Positions 1 through 7,916 of a stretch of DNA of 64,000 nucleotides are shown piece by piece (within the stretch, counting starts at the first letter, position 1; each line of letters begins with the position of its first letter). The notes under the pieces are model-generated. The model worked only from the letters and a program-made list of their open reading frames with translations. It was not told the DNA's origin and did not search any database. The translations under genes were made by a program, and so were the position numbers. The DNA is taken from NCBI GenBank assembly GCA_027487795.1, contig JAIYCX010000039.1:124001-188000 (forward strand), in the 5' to 3' direction. The stretch is from Pseudomonadota bacterium. Its GTDB lineage: Bacteria > Bdellovibrionota_C > UBA2361 > SZUA-149 > DAOLCO01.

Positions 1-1485
1 TATATTAATAGCAATAGCTGAATCTTTTGATAGTCTAAGAGCTGCACTATCTTGACCAGGCCTTAAGATACTTCTTCCTCCAACTAGTTGATCAAAATTA
101 GCCAATATCGGCTGTTTAGAACTTAAATTTGGATTAGCTAGCATGTCCAACCAAGTATCTTCTAAATCACTAGGAACTGGGAAGTTAGTTTCTTTTTCTT
201 TTGTATCTGCACTTAGGCCTACTTCTCTAATTAAAGACCATTCATCTTTATCAATTCTTTTTTTATTATTATTTAATAGATCAGACGCTGTTCTTTCTGA
301 TCGCTTAAGCATGGGTGGAAATTGAACTACGTTCATTGTTTTTGCAGTTGCTCCTGAAACTGCAAAATGAAATGGAATATCTGCTGCCTGATAATGATTC
401 CAATAAAATTCAATACCGTCAGCATCATTTACTTCCCCAACTCTAGTGGAAGCAAGATCCCATTTATATAAAATGTCGTTTAATTGTCTATGTTTCTCAG
501 GTGTCGTAACTATTAATAACCTATCTGCTGTCTCACTTAGTATTATATCAAGTGGATCAAGTCCTTCTTTTCTTAATGGAACTCTGTCTATATCTAATAG
601 AATTGGTTTTTTTATTCTTGTTGATAAATTAAATGAAGCAACAGCTAGGCCACCAGCACCTACAACAATAATTTCATTTGCTGCAGCTTCTCTTAGAATT
701 TCATTACTTGCTCTTATTAAACGCCCTGCTAGAAGTGGGTCACCCATTGGGATCGAAGCTTTTTCAGATTTACCAGATGGTATTTTTCCTAAAGAGTGAT
801 CAAGTCCAGTTTTTGCTCCAACGTATAATATTGGGCTTTGATATTCTAAATTTTCTTCGTTCTCTTTCCTCTTTTTTACAAGTCCAAGTACGGCAGTATT
901 TATAAGTGGAGCTTTATTATAAGAAGGATGAAAATAATAGTCTCCTCCTAACATAGGGATGCCGTAACTGTTTGAGAAAGATCCAAGACCACCAATTATT
1001 TTTTTGAATCTGGTTTGTTGGCTCAATAATTCATGTGAGCCAAATCTAGCCATTCCTAAACAAGCAATTGGCAGTGCTCCTGCCGCGGATAATTCGAGTA
1101 GGGCACTATCTAAGGAACTTTTTCCTGCAAATGATGATTCAATATTAGAAAGTCTATTTTGCTGACTAATTCTTAAAACTATCTCAAAAGTTTCTGCGAG
1201 ATCATCATGATTATCGCTTTCTAATTTTAATAATCTTAGACTACTACCTGCTAAGTTTTGTAACTCATTCTTATTGAAGTTTGATGCTTCGATAAGCGCA
1301 GAAGAATTTTTAAAAGACACTCTATCGGACCAAAGTGCAGAAAAAATAGAAGCTTCGAAATGACTAGGCTCTCTACCTAATCTTTCAACAATCCTTTCCC
1401 ATTCGATAATATCAAGCCCAATATCTAAAGCAGTCTCTAGATTTATCGGAGGATATAGTTTAACTCTGCGTGACCTAATAGCCAT
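1..1485 (-). CDS. purL: PurL-family protein (FGAM synthase-like), 3' end cut by the window edge, catalytic motifs lost
   Basis: The first 495 residues are visible, open from the ATG at 1485 to base 1. The N-terminal LETALDIGL, the segment FSALWSD, the stretch GGLGSFSNSYGIPMLGGD, VGAKTGLD, MGDPLLAGRL and the second-domain signature GAGGLAVAS with LSETADRLL line up along the whole small-type phosphoribosylformylglycinamidine synthase, the ATP-dependent amidotransferase of purine synthesis. Residues found in known PurL are absent: SEHC reads SDRV, ESHNHPS reads SQQNRLS, and the following Gly-rich ATP loop GAATGVGG reads AGKSSLDS. The reading frame is intact, so this looks like a maintained but catalytically altered paralogue rather than a pseudogene. 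It lies 24 nt downstream of the TerB-like gene and is probably cotranscribed with it. Family assignment is firm; activity is doubtful. Confidence 0.85.
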   Translation of the reverse strand, partial: MAIRSRRVKLYPPINLETALDIGLDIIEWERIVERLGREPSHFEASIFSALWSDRVSFKNSSALIEASNFNKNELQNLAGSSLRLLKLESDNHDDLAETFEIVLRISQQNRLSNIESSFAGKSSLDSALLELSAAGALPIACLGMARFGSHELLSQQTRFKKIIGGLGSFSNSYGIPMLGGDYYFHPSYNKAPLINTAVLGLVKKRKENEENLEYQSPILYVGAKTGLDHSLGKIPSGKSEKASIPMGDPLLAGRLIRASNEILREAAANEIIVVGAGGLAVASFNLSTRIKKPILLDIDRVPLRKEGLDPLDIILSETADRLLIVTTPEKHRQLNDILYKWDLASTRVGEVNDADGIEFYWNHYQAADIPFHFAVSGATAKTMNVVQFPPMLKRSERTASDLLNNNKKRIDKDEWSLIREVGLSADTKEKETNFPVPSDLEDTWLDMLANPNLSSKQPILANFDQLVGGRSILRPGQDSAALRLSKDSAIAINI

Positions 1486-1509
1486 AGAAATCTATTATTA
1501 TAGTCTAAA

Positions 1510-1968
1510 TTAGACTTGTCCTGTAAATGCAAGTTTTCTAGCTTCTTCTGCTTGTTCTTCAGATAATTGAAGTCTAACTCTAAGTTGATTAGCAAAACGT
1601 ATCTCAAATTTTTCAATCTTTTGATCAGATACTACAACTTTCCAAATTAAACTAAGTAAGAATATTCTCATCTCCTCATTTAGCTCTGTATTAACATAAG
1701 ATAAGAGCTCTGTTGTTTCTTCTTTATTTTTTCTTGTAGACTCTGCCTTCTCTAGAAGTGATAGTGCCTCGCTGTCATTTAGTCCAAAATATTTATCTAA
1801 AGTAGAGAAACAAGCTTTAATTTCTTCTGGTGCAAAGTCGTTATCAGCACCGGCCATTTCTAACATTAGTATTGCTGCTAGAAGTACAAATTGATTTTTT
1901 TGTTCTTTACTCAGCTCTGAGGATTTTTGTTCATTTAAATGAAATTTTTCTTTAAGTGATTCTAGCAT
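1510..1968 (-). CDS. TerB-like (tellurite-resistance/co-chaperone DjlA type) domain protein
   Basis: This 152-residue, mostly helical acidic protein has the TerB layout: a first helical half starting with LAAILMLEMAGADNDFAPEE and a pseudo-symmetric second half with LLSLIWKVVVSDQKIEKFE. Each half carries an acidic turn after a hydrophobic helix (GADNDFAPEE and DQKIEKFE), as in COG4103 TerB-like proteins. No signal peptide or membrane segment is seen. The ligand and function of such stand-alone proteins are not established. It is the first gene of a minus-strand pair with the PurL-like gene. The space to the divergent lipoprotein gene (1969-2143) must hold promoters for both, but I cannot pick out convincing boxes. 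Confidence 0.7.
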   Translation of the reverse strand: MLESLKEKFHLNEQKSSELSKEQKNQFVLLAAILMLEMAGADNDFAPEEIKACFSTLDKYFGLNDSEALSLLEKAESTRKNKEETTELLSYVNTELNEEMRIFLLSLIWKVVVSDQKIEKFEIRFANQLRVRLQLSEEQAEEARKLAFTGQV

Positions 1969-2143
1969 GTGACCCCTATCAAATTATTCGTAACTACCCA
2001 CATACTTATCGGGTTTTTAAAGAGAATCCCCCTTAAAATCTATAACATATTGTAAATACTTGTGAAAATGTTATGTTTCTTTAGAGAAAATTAAAATCTA
2101 AATAACTCTTGAACCTATTTAAAAAGACTGACATTTTACACTC

Positions 2144-2827
2144 ATGAACAATAAACCTAAATTTTTCCACATACTTTTCTCTTTTTATTTGATTCTTATA
2201 AGTGGTTGCAGATTCATAGTGCCAAATCACCAAGAAACAGTTGCTTTAAATTCCAGAGGAGTTTTTAATTCAGCTGCACCTACATGGGCATCCGGAGGTA
2301 GTGTTGGAGTTTCTGGTCTTCCTAAAAATTCTGGCTTAGTCCCAGAAACTTTTGGAGTTCCAGAGTCCGCATCTTTTTCAGCTCTCAGCAGCGGATCTTC
2401 GGCAGTAGCTGTTAATAGCTCTTCTCCGATAATAAGAGATTCTAATGGAAGGCCTGTTCTTAACAAGGAGACAGATACATCAGCTGATAATACAATAAAT
2501 AGTATTAAGACAGAGGAACCTAAGGAAACATCTCCTCTAAAAAGAATTGATAAAGTTTGTCCTGGTATAGAGAATGACGTTATTTCAGTTATCAAAACTG
2601 AGAATACAGAGCAAAGAATTAGCAAATATGAATCGATTACTTTAACTTGTGTTTCTAGTTCTGATATTTGGTTTTGGTTAGCAAAAGATCATTTAGAAGT
2701 AGGAAACTTGTCTAGTGCTAGAAGTGCAGCTCAAGCAGCATTAAATCTAGATCAATCTAATACCGAGATTAAGAATTTTATTGAAGAAATAAATTCAGGT
2801 AAATATAAAAGTAAAATAGGCGAATAA
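2144..2827 (+). CDS. Lipoprotein with low-complexity linker and a C-terminal TPR-like segment
   Basis: The N-terminus (basic NNKPKF, hydrophobic core, then LISGC) is a lipoprotein signal with the lipidated Cys at residue 22. A Ser/Gly/Ala/Pro-rich, probably disordered stretch follows to about residue 130. The last 70 residues contain IWFWLAKDHLEVGNLSSAR, AAQAALNLDQSN and IKNFIEEINSG, which resemble one or two tetratricopeptide-type helix pairs. It is therefore probably anchored to the outer or inner membrane. It sits 10 nt upstream of the manA gene, so the two are likely cotranscribed. I do not recognise a named family. Confidence 0.65.
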   Translation: MNNKPKFFHILFSFYLILISGCRFIVPNHQETVALNSRGVFNSAAPTWASGGSVGVSGLPKNSGLVPETFGVPESASFSALSSGSSAVAVNSSSPIIRDSNGRPVLNKETDTSADNTINSIKTEEPKETSPLKRIDKVCPGIENDVISVIKTENTEQRISKYESITLTCVSSSDIWFWLAKDHLEVGNLSSARSAAQAALNLDQSNTEIKNFIEEINSGKYKSKIGE

Positions 2828-2837
2828 GGATTTATTA

Positions 2838-3953
2838 ATGATCCTTGATCTTAGGGGAGCTGTTAAAGATTATTCTTGGGGTACGGATCCTTTAAATTCT
2901 CCTATTAAAGATTTTTTATTAGAAGATATAAATCAATATGCTCAGTTAGCGGAGTTATGGTTTGGAGTACATCCGGGAGGTTCTGCTTTTGTCCAGAATA
3001 CTGGATCTTCTGAATCTCTCGAAGATTATTTAAGAAAAATAAATAAAGAAGATTTAAAACCAGAATTTTTAGCAAAAATTCTCTCTGTCGGTAGTCCCTT
3101 ATCTATTCAAATTCATCCAGATAAATTATTAGCTCCTGGACTTCATAAGTCAGATCCAAAAAATTATCCTGATAAAAATCCAAAGCCAGAGATGGCAATT
3201 GCTCTAACAGAGCTAATATTATTTTATGGCATCAAAGAGATAGATGAAATAATAAGTTTAGTTTATGGACATCCTGCCTTTCAAGCTATTAATTCTAACT
3301 TATGTCAGTTAAAAAGTCAGAGTGATCTAAGACCATTTATAAAAAGTATTTATAGCTTAAGCACAGAACACCTAAGGTTATTTTCTTCAAAAGTTACAAA
3401 AAATAGTAATCAAGAAACAGATCATATAATTTTAAAAGTTCTTGAAAAAGGAGATATCCTAGATCCTGGTATTGTGTTTGCCTACATTATGAATATTGAA
3501 AAGATTCAACCAGGTGAGGCAATATATATTAAACCTTTAATTCCTCACGCTTATATAAGCGGTAATTTATTTGAATGTATGTTGACTTCGGATAATGTTA
3601 TTAGAGGTGGCTTAACTACTAAGTTTATTGATACTAATAATTTTATAGATCTTGTTGATTTATCTAATACTAGTTCTGAACTTAAACCTTTTGTTGAGAG
3701 TGCAAATTTAAAAAAGTTTACTTTACCTGAATGTGATTTTCAAATTATTTCAGTTAGCGGAGAAACGAAAATAATTCTAGATTCTTCATTCTGTATTTTA
3801 GTTTTAATTTCTGGTTTATGTGAGATAAAAGATAGAGAGAATGTTCATTCGATATCTGCTCCATGCTCTAAATTATTTATTTTGAACAAAGATGAGAATC
3901 TTGAGCTATCTTTTTTAATGAAAAATACAGTTGCCTTTCTAATTCACAACTAA
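2838..3953 (+). CDS. manA: Mannose-6-phosphate isomerase, class I
   Basis: The 371-residue product interconverts mannose-6-phosphate and fructose-6-phosphate in the cytoplasm and so feeds GDP-mannose and other activated sugars. The type I zinc enzyme signature is visible: QIHPDK at residues 91-96, YPDKNPKPEMA at 110-120 and IPHAY around His237, which supplies Gln91, His93, Glu118 and His237 as the expected zinc ligands. The usual YPDxNHKPE has Pro in place of His. Length fits the short bacterial form. An AAGGA-type ribosome site lies about 8 nt before the ATG. A link to the polysaccharide locus 20 kb away is plausible but only inferred. Confidence 0.92.
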   Translation: MILDLRGAVKDYSWGTDPLNSPIKDFLLEDINQYAQLAELWFGVHPGGSAFVQNTGSSESLEDYLRKINKEDLKPEFLAKILSVGSPLSIQIHPDKLLAPGLHKSDPKNYPDKNPKPEMAIALTELILFYGIKEIDEIISLVYGHPAFQAINSNLCQLKSQSDLRPFIKSIYSLSTEHLRLFSSKVTKNSNQETDHIILKVLEKGDILDPGIVFAYIMNIEKIQPGEAIYIKPLIPHAYISGNLFECMLTSDNVIRGGLTTKFIDTNNFIDLVDLSNTSSELKPFVESANLKKFTLPECDFQIISVSGETKIILDSSFCILVLISGLCEIKDRENVHSISAPCSKLFILNKDENLELSFLMKNTVAFLIHN

Positions 3954-3965
3954 TTTCTATAATTT

Positions 3966-3987
3966 AAGAATAATTTAAATTATTCTT
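3966..3987 (+). terminator. Palindrome downstream of manA, possible terminator
   Basis: A perfect 22-nt AT-rich palindrome starts 13 nt after the manA stop and runs into TT, with a T5 run about ten bases later. It could fold as a hairpin of about 9 bp with a 4-nt loop. The weak A/T stem makes termination uncertain; a regulator site is the alternative. Confidence 0.4.
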
Positions 3988-4154
3988 TTGAGACTTTTTA
4001 CAGTAAATCTTCGTCTAATATGATGTAAGCGACATGCAAGTACTTGAACTGACTAGAATGTTGTTTCTATAAATACTTCTTGCAGAATTTAGCTAAAGGT
4101 TTAGGATTTAATAGACGAATTCATAGAGTATAGGAGACGAAAAAGGATTACATT

Positions 4155-4532
4155 ATGAAATCAGAAAACTACATAAATGTATCACTAGAGTTAGACAAGT
4201 ACGGTTTGGTTTGGCATCCAGAGATCGGAGATGAGATATCGCTGAGAGGACAAGAAACACATGTCTCTATTTTAGTAGATCCTCAAGGCCTTACTCCCAG
4301 AGAGCTGAGAGATTCATTTGTATGGCTACCAAATGTAGAGCAACTTGTAACTCAAATTGAAGCTAGGCAAGGACTTATTTTCCATGCTGGTATAACTGAA
4401 ACTCTTGAGTATGAAGCAATTGTTAAAGTCCATGCTGGATTGATTGCTGCTAAGGCAAATTCTTTAAGAGTAGCTTTCGGCAAAGCGCTTAGCTCACTTT
4501 TGGAAAGTAAAGTTTCTGCACCTTTGCATTAA
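4155..4532 (+). CDS. Conserved-looking hypothetical protein, 125 residues
   Basis: I do not recognise this protein. It is soluble, with no signal peptide or membrane helix. It has a beta-like N-terminal half (INVSLELDKYGLVWHPEIGDEI), a middle with THVSILVDPQGLTPRELRDSFVW-like mixed segments, and an Ala-rich helical C-terminal third. A ribosome site (AAAGGA) stands about 8 nt before the ATG, and a 200-nt leader separates it from manA, so it probably has its own promoter. Its stop directly abuts the stop of the convergent DedA gene. Codon use resembles its neighbours, which supports a real gene. Confidence 0.6.
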   Translation: MKSENYINVSLELDKYGLVWHPEIGDEISLRGQETHVSILVDPQGLTPRELRDSFVWLPNVEQLVTQIEARQGLIFHAGITETLEYEAIVKVHAGLIAAKANSLRVAFGKALSSLLESKVSAPLH

Positions 4533-5165
4533 TTAATTTTTCAGTTTTTTCAGTTTTCTTTTTTTATAAAGAAAGAGACATAATACAGAAACTAGTATCG
4601 TAGCTATTATCGCATAGAATTCTAGGTTCTTGCTTATACCGTGTAGTGTTTCTGCATTAACATTATCTCCTATATAATATCCAATACTCATTACTAAGGT
4701 AACACTAATTAATGCTGCTATTAAGTCACTAACTAGAAATTCAAGAAAAGGGACTCTAAGTGCACCAGCAGTGAGAAAAGTTACGCTTCGTATGGGGAAT
4801 AGATGTCTACCTAAAAATATACACAGAAATCTTCTTTTAATGAGACCTTGTCTGATTCTTTCCACTCTTTCTTCAGTTATCGCAGGTAGAAAAGAACAAT
4901 TTGTACCATAGTCAACTAGCTTAGGCCCTAGCTTATATCCCATTCCGTAAATCATTAAATCAGCTACTACCACACCAAAATAAGTTAGTAGAGCCATATT
5001 CGTGAGGGAAACCGCACCTTTCGCGGCAACTACTCCAGCAATGAGTACAGGTAAATCTTCGGGTATAGGTAATCCAAATCCACCTAACAATAGTGATACT
5101 AAAATAGCAGTATATATCAGAAAACTATTATCACTGCTGATTAATTGAGTAATATCTGGAAGCAT
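4533..5165 (-). CDS. DedA family membrane protein
   Basis: The 210-residue integral membrane protein carries the DedA/SNARE-associated core. GGFGLPIPEDLPVLIAG is the re-entrant loop with the conserved acidic residues, and FLGRHLFPIRSVTFLTAGAL is the usual R-x-x-P-x-R-type segment. Further hydrophobic helices lie at both ends. DedA proteins of the inner membrane are implicated in flipping undecaprenyl phosphate or phospholipids and in envelope homeostasis; the exact substrate of this one cannot be read from sequence. It converges tail to tail on the gene at 4155 with no spacer, and its 5' side faces the lipoprotein metalloprotease gene, 34 nt away on the same strand. Confidence 0.88.
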   Translation of the reverse strand: MLPDITQLISSDNSFLIYTAILVSLLLGGFGLPIPEDLPVLIAGVVAAKGAVSLTNMALLTYFGVVVADLMIYGMGYKLGPKLVDYGTNCSFLPAITEERVERIRQGLIKRRFLCIFLGRHLFPIRSVTFLTAGALRVPFLEFLVSDLIAALISVTLVMSIGYYIGDNVNAETLHGISKNLEFYAIIATILVSVLCLFLYKKRKLKKLKN

Positions 5166-5199
5166 TTTTATCAGTTAAATAAAAAAATACAGCTTCTAT

Positions 5200-6342
5200 T
5201 TAATTGACCGCTATATATCTGTTAAGCACCGATTTCTGATCATTTGTTAATTTATTTTGAGCTACAAATCCTCCATTTCCGTCAGCAACTGGACTAGCGA
5301 ACATAAGATTTTCTATAAGAGACTGTCTAGATATACAATCTGTAATAAAAGAACACGACTCTGTATCAGTTAGGGGATCTGTTCCAGCTACTTGGGATCC
5401 GTTAAAATCTACAGGATGGAATAACCCCATGTAGTGTCCACTTTCGTGAGCAAATGTTTCTCCAAGTATTCTAATGTCCTCTTGACTGAACCTACCATCA
5501 GCGCCAGCTGAGTTAAATATGCTAACTACAACAGCACTTTTTACGCTAGGTGTAGCGGGACCTGGTATCCCTGCAGAGATTCCCAATATAGTACCATCAG
5601 ATGACTCGTCTATGTTACCACCAACAAATAAATTTATAGCTGGAAATGATACAGACTTAGAAGCATTTTCATAAATATTACTTCCCGTAAAAGGAGAAGG
5701 TAAATTTACAGGGCCAGTGATATCTTTTTCTACTATTGAAGTTGAAATACCAGTATTTGAAAGTATGTTTTGAGCAACATTTAGACCTTCTTTAACTGCG
5801 AGTTTAGTGGTTTCTTCAAGTCCAACTGCTCCAACATAAAAAACATTTATCAACATGGATCCTGAGTTGAAATTTGTATCAGCTCTAGAACTTACGCTGA
5901 AAGTAATTTGGTCACCTTCTATTGATGTTCCTTCTACTTCTATTTCAACATCGAACTTCGTTGATCCAATAAGAGCTTCGTCTATGCTACGAGAGGGAAT
6001 ATTAATAGAATTAACTATGGGAGTTGCTTGTTTAGCCAAGGAAAGTTCTTCATTTCCTGGATTTAAATAATTTGCATTTGAGCTATTAACTTTGGTAAAT
6101 TTTATAGAATTGTTTTTACCACTCTTAGCGCTTATCAGTAGCTTTGTTACGTCTTTTGCAGTTTGAAAACTAATAGCAGATTTCCCCGCTGAAGAGGTAG
6201 TTGAAGATATTTCAAAATCCAAGCTAGGATTGTTACCATCGTCAGAATTCTCACCACCCTTATCTGCTGAGCAGGAAATAATAAACAAACTAGTAATGAA
6301 AAGTATAATACTTGATTTAGAGTAGGGGATGTTTCTAGTCAT
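5200..6342 (-). CDS. Lipoprotein metalloprotease, metzincin type (HExxHxxGxxH)
   Basis: The signal ends in FIISC with the lipid-anchored Cys at residue 24, followed by an acidic, Gly/Asn-rich spacer. Residues 299-309 read HESGHYMGLFH, a complete metzincin zinc site (His299, His303, His309 and catalytic Glu300), as in pappalysin-like M43 relatives. The 250 residues before it look beta-rich and probably form a propeptide or binding domain. The predicted product is a surface-anchored or periplasmic endopeptidase. A downstream Met-turn is likely the LMFAS segment near the C-terminus. An AGGA site sits 5 nt before the ATG. The substrate is unknown, and predation or matrix turnover would be guesses. 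Confidence 0.8.
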   Translation of the reverse strand: MTRNIPYSKSSIILFITSLFIISCSADKGGENSDDGNNPSLDFEISSTTSSAGKSAISFQTAKDVTKLLISAKSGKNNSIKFTKVNSSNANYLNPGNEELSLAKQATPIVNSINIPSRSIDEALIGSTKFDVEIEVEGTSIEGDQITFSVSSRADTNFNSGSMLINVFYVGAVGLEETTKLAVKEGLNVAQNILSNTGISTSIVEKDITGPVNLPSPFTGSNIYENASKSVSFPAINLFVGGNIDESSDGTILGISAGIPGPATPSVKSAVVVSIFNSAGADGRFSQEDIRILGETFAHESGHYMGLFHPVDFNGSQVAGTDPLTDTESCSFITDCISRQSLIENLMFASPVADGNGGFVAQNKLTNDQKSVLNRYIAVN

Positions 6343-6485
6343 GATATCCTAATTTGAAATTTAGCTTCAACAAATAAACTTTAAAAACTTTAAAAAAGGT
6401 TGATTTGTTTACTTAATCTTAATTAATTATTGGTAGCAATATATTATTATATTACAAATAAGGAATGCCGAAAGGGTTTAAAGTA

Positions 6486-7916
6486 TTATTCTCGTCTTTT
6501 TTTGATAGCTTCATCTAGAATATCAGCAATTGTTGACAACGAGTATGCATCATTAGGATTTAAAATCCGGTTTGAGCCATCATCTACGAAATCAGCATAT
6601 ATTAGCCCAATAGCCCTTGAATTGTATCCTACAGGGATACAAACAGCTGGCCAGCCATCATTAAAAAGAGTTTTCCCATGAGTCTCTATTGAAGAATTAT
6701 TAAAAGATTTTATCAACATGTCGGCATCTGAATTTGCTAGGTCAATAGTAAGGTCTGAAAAATCATTTAATTTAGAACCTAGACCTAGTCTGGCTTTCAA
6801 ATTTTTAACTTCAGTATCAGACTCGAAATAGATTACTCTTTCAAAATGTAGTGCAAAAGAAAAAGCCTCAGTTGCATTTGCTATCATTGAAGCTAGCGTT
6901 TCATTGTCTTTTATACCGTTTTCAAGTTGTTCTAAGTATGGTTCGAGTAGTGAATTTTGTATTATGTTATTTGTTTCATCTATAAAGTCTTTCTTTAGAA
7001 GTTTACTAAACGCTACTGGAACTTCTATATCACCGATATCAAGTAGTTTAGATTGTCCATAAAGAGCTTCTGGGATTTTTAAAAGATTTTTTTCTACTTT
7101 ATCTAAGTTTAGATTAAATTTAATACTAAGATCTTTTATCTCTTCATATAATTTTTTTGACTCAGTTGCTTCTATGATGAGTTCAGCTATTTTTACTGAA
7201 AAAGCTACTATTTTATTTGTATATTCAATTGAATCTAAGTTAATTTCATTATTTGTATTCTTATAACAAAGTACAGCTTCATTTAGACAAGCTTTTCTAC
7301 TTTCAGGTACGCTTAAAGAATCAATAATTCCCATACTTACTTCTATAGCACTAGTACCAAGCACGTCTTCTATACTATTGAACATTGATATTTTTCTTCT
7401 CTCAGCTCTTTTAGTAGCTTCTACAAAAAGTTTAGGAAAGTAGAATCCAAGAAGAAGTGGCCCAATAGTAATTAGGCTACCTGATAAATAACCAGTCTCA
7501 TCTTTTTCCTGATCTGTGCTAGATAAGAAAGCTGCAAGATTAGATGTTATCATTGACATCATCAAACATTGAGCAAAATGTTCATTTTGTTTTGCTAACG
7601 GGGAGAACTTTTGCAGCAATACAAAATTAGCAACAAGATTATAAATTGACTTTAGTCCAATTTGAACAATAGCCTGGCTTATTGAGTCTATTTCAGAGTC
7701 TCTTGCAAAGTACACAGAATTTGCTAAGTGAATTATTCTGGTAGCTAATGTTGGTTCCGTCATTATAACTTCAGCAACTTTATCTACAGAAGCTAAAGGG
7801 TCTTCAGTTAGTCTTTGTATTTCAGATATTACCCTTCCTCTAGTTGGAAAGTCTCCATCTGAATCTAGGGCAGATCTAAGTTTGTTTATAATTAAATCAG
7901 CTTCTATGCTTTTCAT
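6486..7916 (-). CDS. HDOD-domain signalling protein with C-terminal GAF-like region
   Basis: Residues 1-240 have the HDOD pattern: TRGRVISEIQRLTEDPLASV, then VIMTEPTLATRIIHLANSVYF and AIVQIGLKSIYNLVANF, the same helices as in other HDOD proteins. The catalytic HD pair of true HD-GYP enzymes is absent. Residues 320-476 resemble a GAF domain (ending IPVGYNSRAIGLIYADF). HDOD proteins act as non-enzymatic scaffolds in bacterial signalling. The start ATG overlaps the stop of the hybrid histidine kinase gene by 4 nt (ATGA), so the two proteins are translationally coupled and very likely work in one pathway. Confidence 0.82.
   Translation of the reverse strand: MKSIEADLIINKLRSALDSDGDFPTRGRVISEIQRLTEDPLASVDKVAEVIMTEPTLATRIIHLANSVYFARDSEIDSISQAIVQIGLKSIYNLVANFVLLQKFSPLAKQNEHFAQCLMMSMITSNLAAFLSSTDQEKDETGYLSGSLITIGPLLLGFYFPKLFVEATKRAERRKISMFNSIEDVLGTSAIEVSMGIIDSLSVPESRKACLNEAVLCYKNTNNEINLDSIEYTNKIVAFSVKIAELIIEATESKKLYEEIKDLSIKFNLNLDKVEKNLLKIPEALYGQSKLLDIGDIEVPVAFSKLLKKDFIDETNNIIQNSLLEPYLEQLENGIKDNETLASMIANATEAFSFALHFERVIYFESDTEVKNLKARLGLGSKLNDFSDLTIDLANSDADMLIKSFNNSSIETHGKTLFNDGWPAVCIPVGYNSRAIGLIYADFVDDGSNRILNPNDAYSLSTIADILDEAIKKRRE

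Noticed and set aside
446-905. Forward-strand open frames at the left edge
   Set aside because: They lie opposite the PurL-family gene, whose minus-strand frame is open to base 1 and matches family motifs; the forward products show no recognisable sequence.
2227-2625. 132-residue minus-strand frame inside the lipoprotein gene
   Set aside because: It mirrors the low-complexity Ser/Gly-rich region of the plus-strand gene, which has a proper lipobox and is contiguous with manA.
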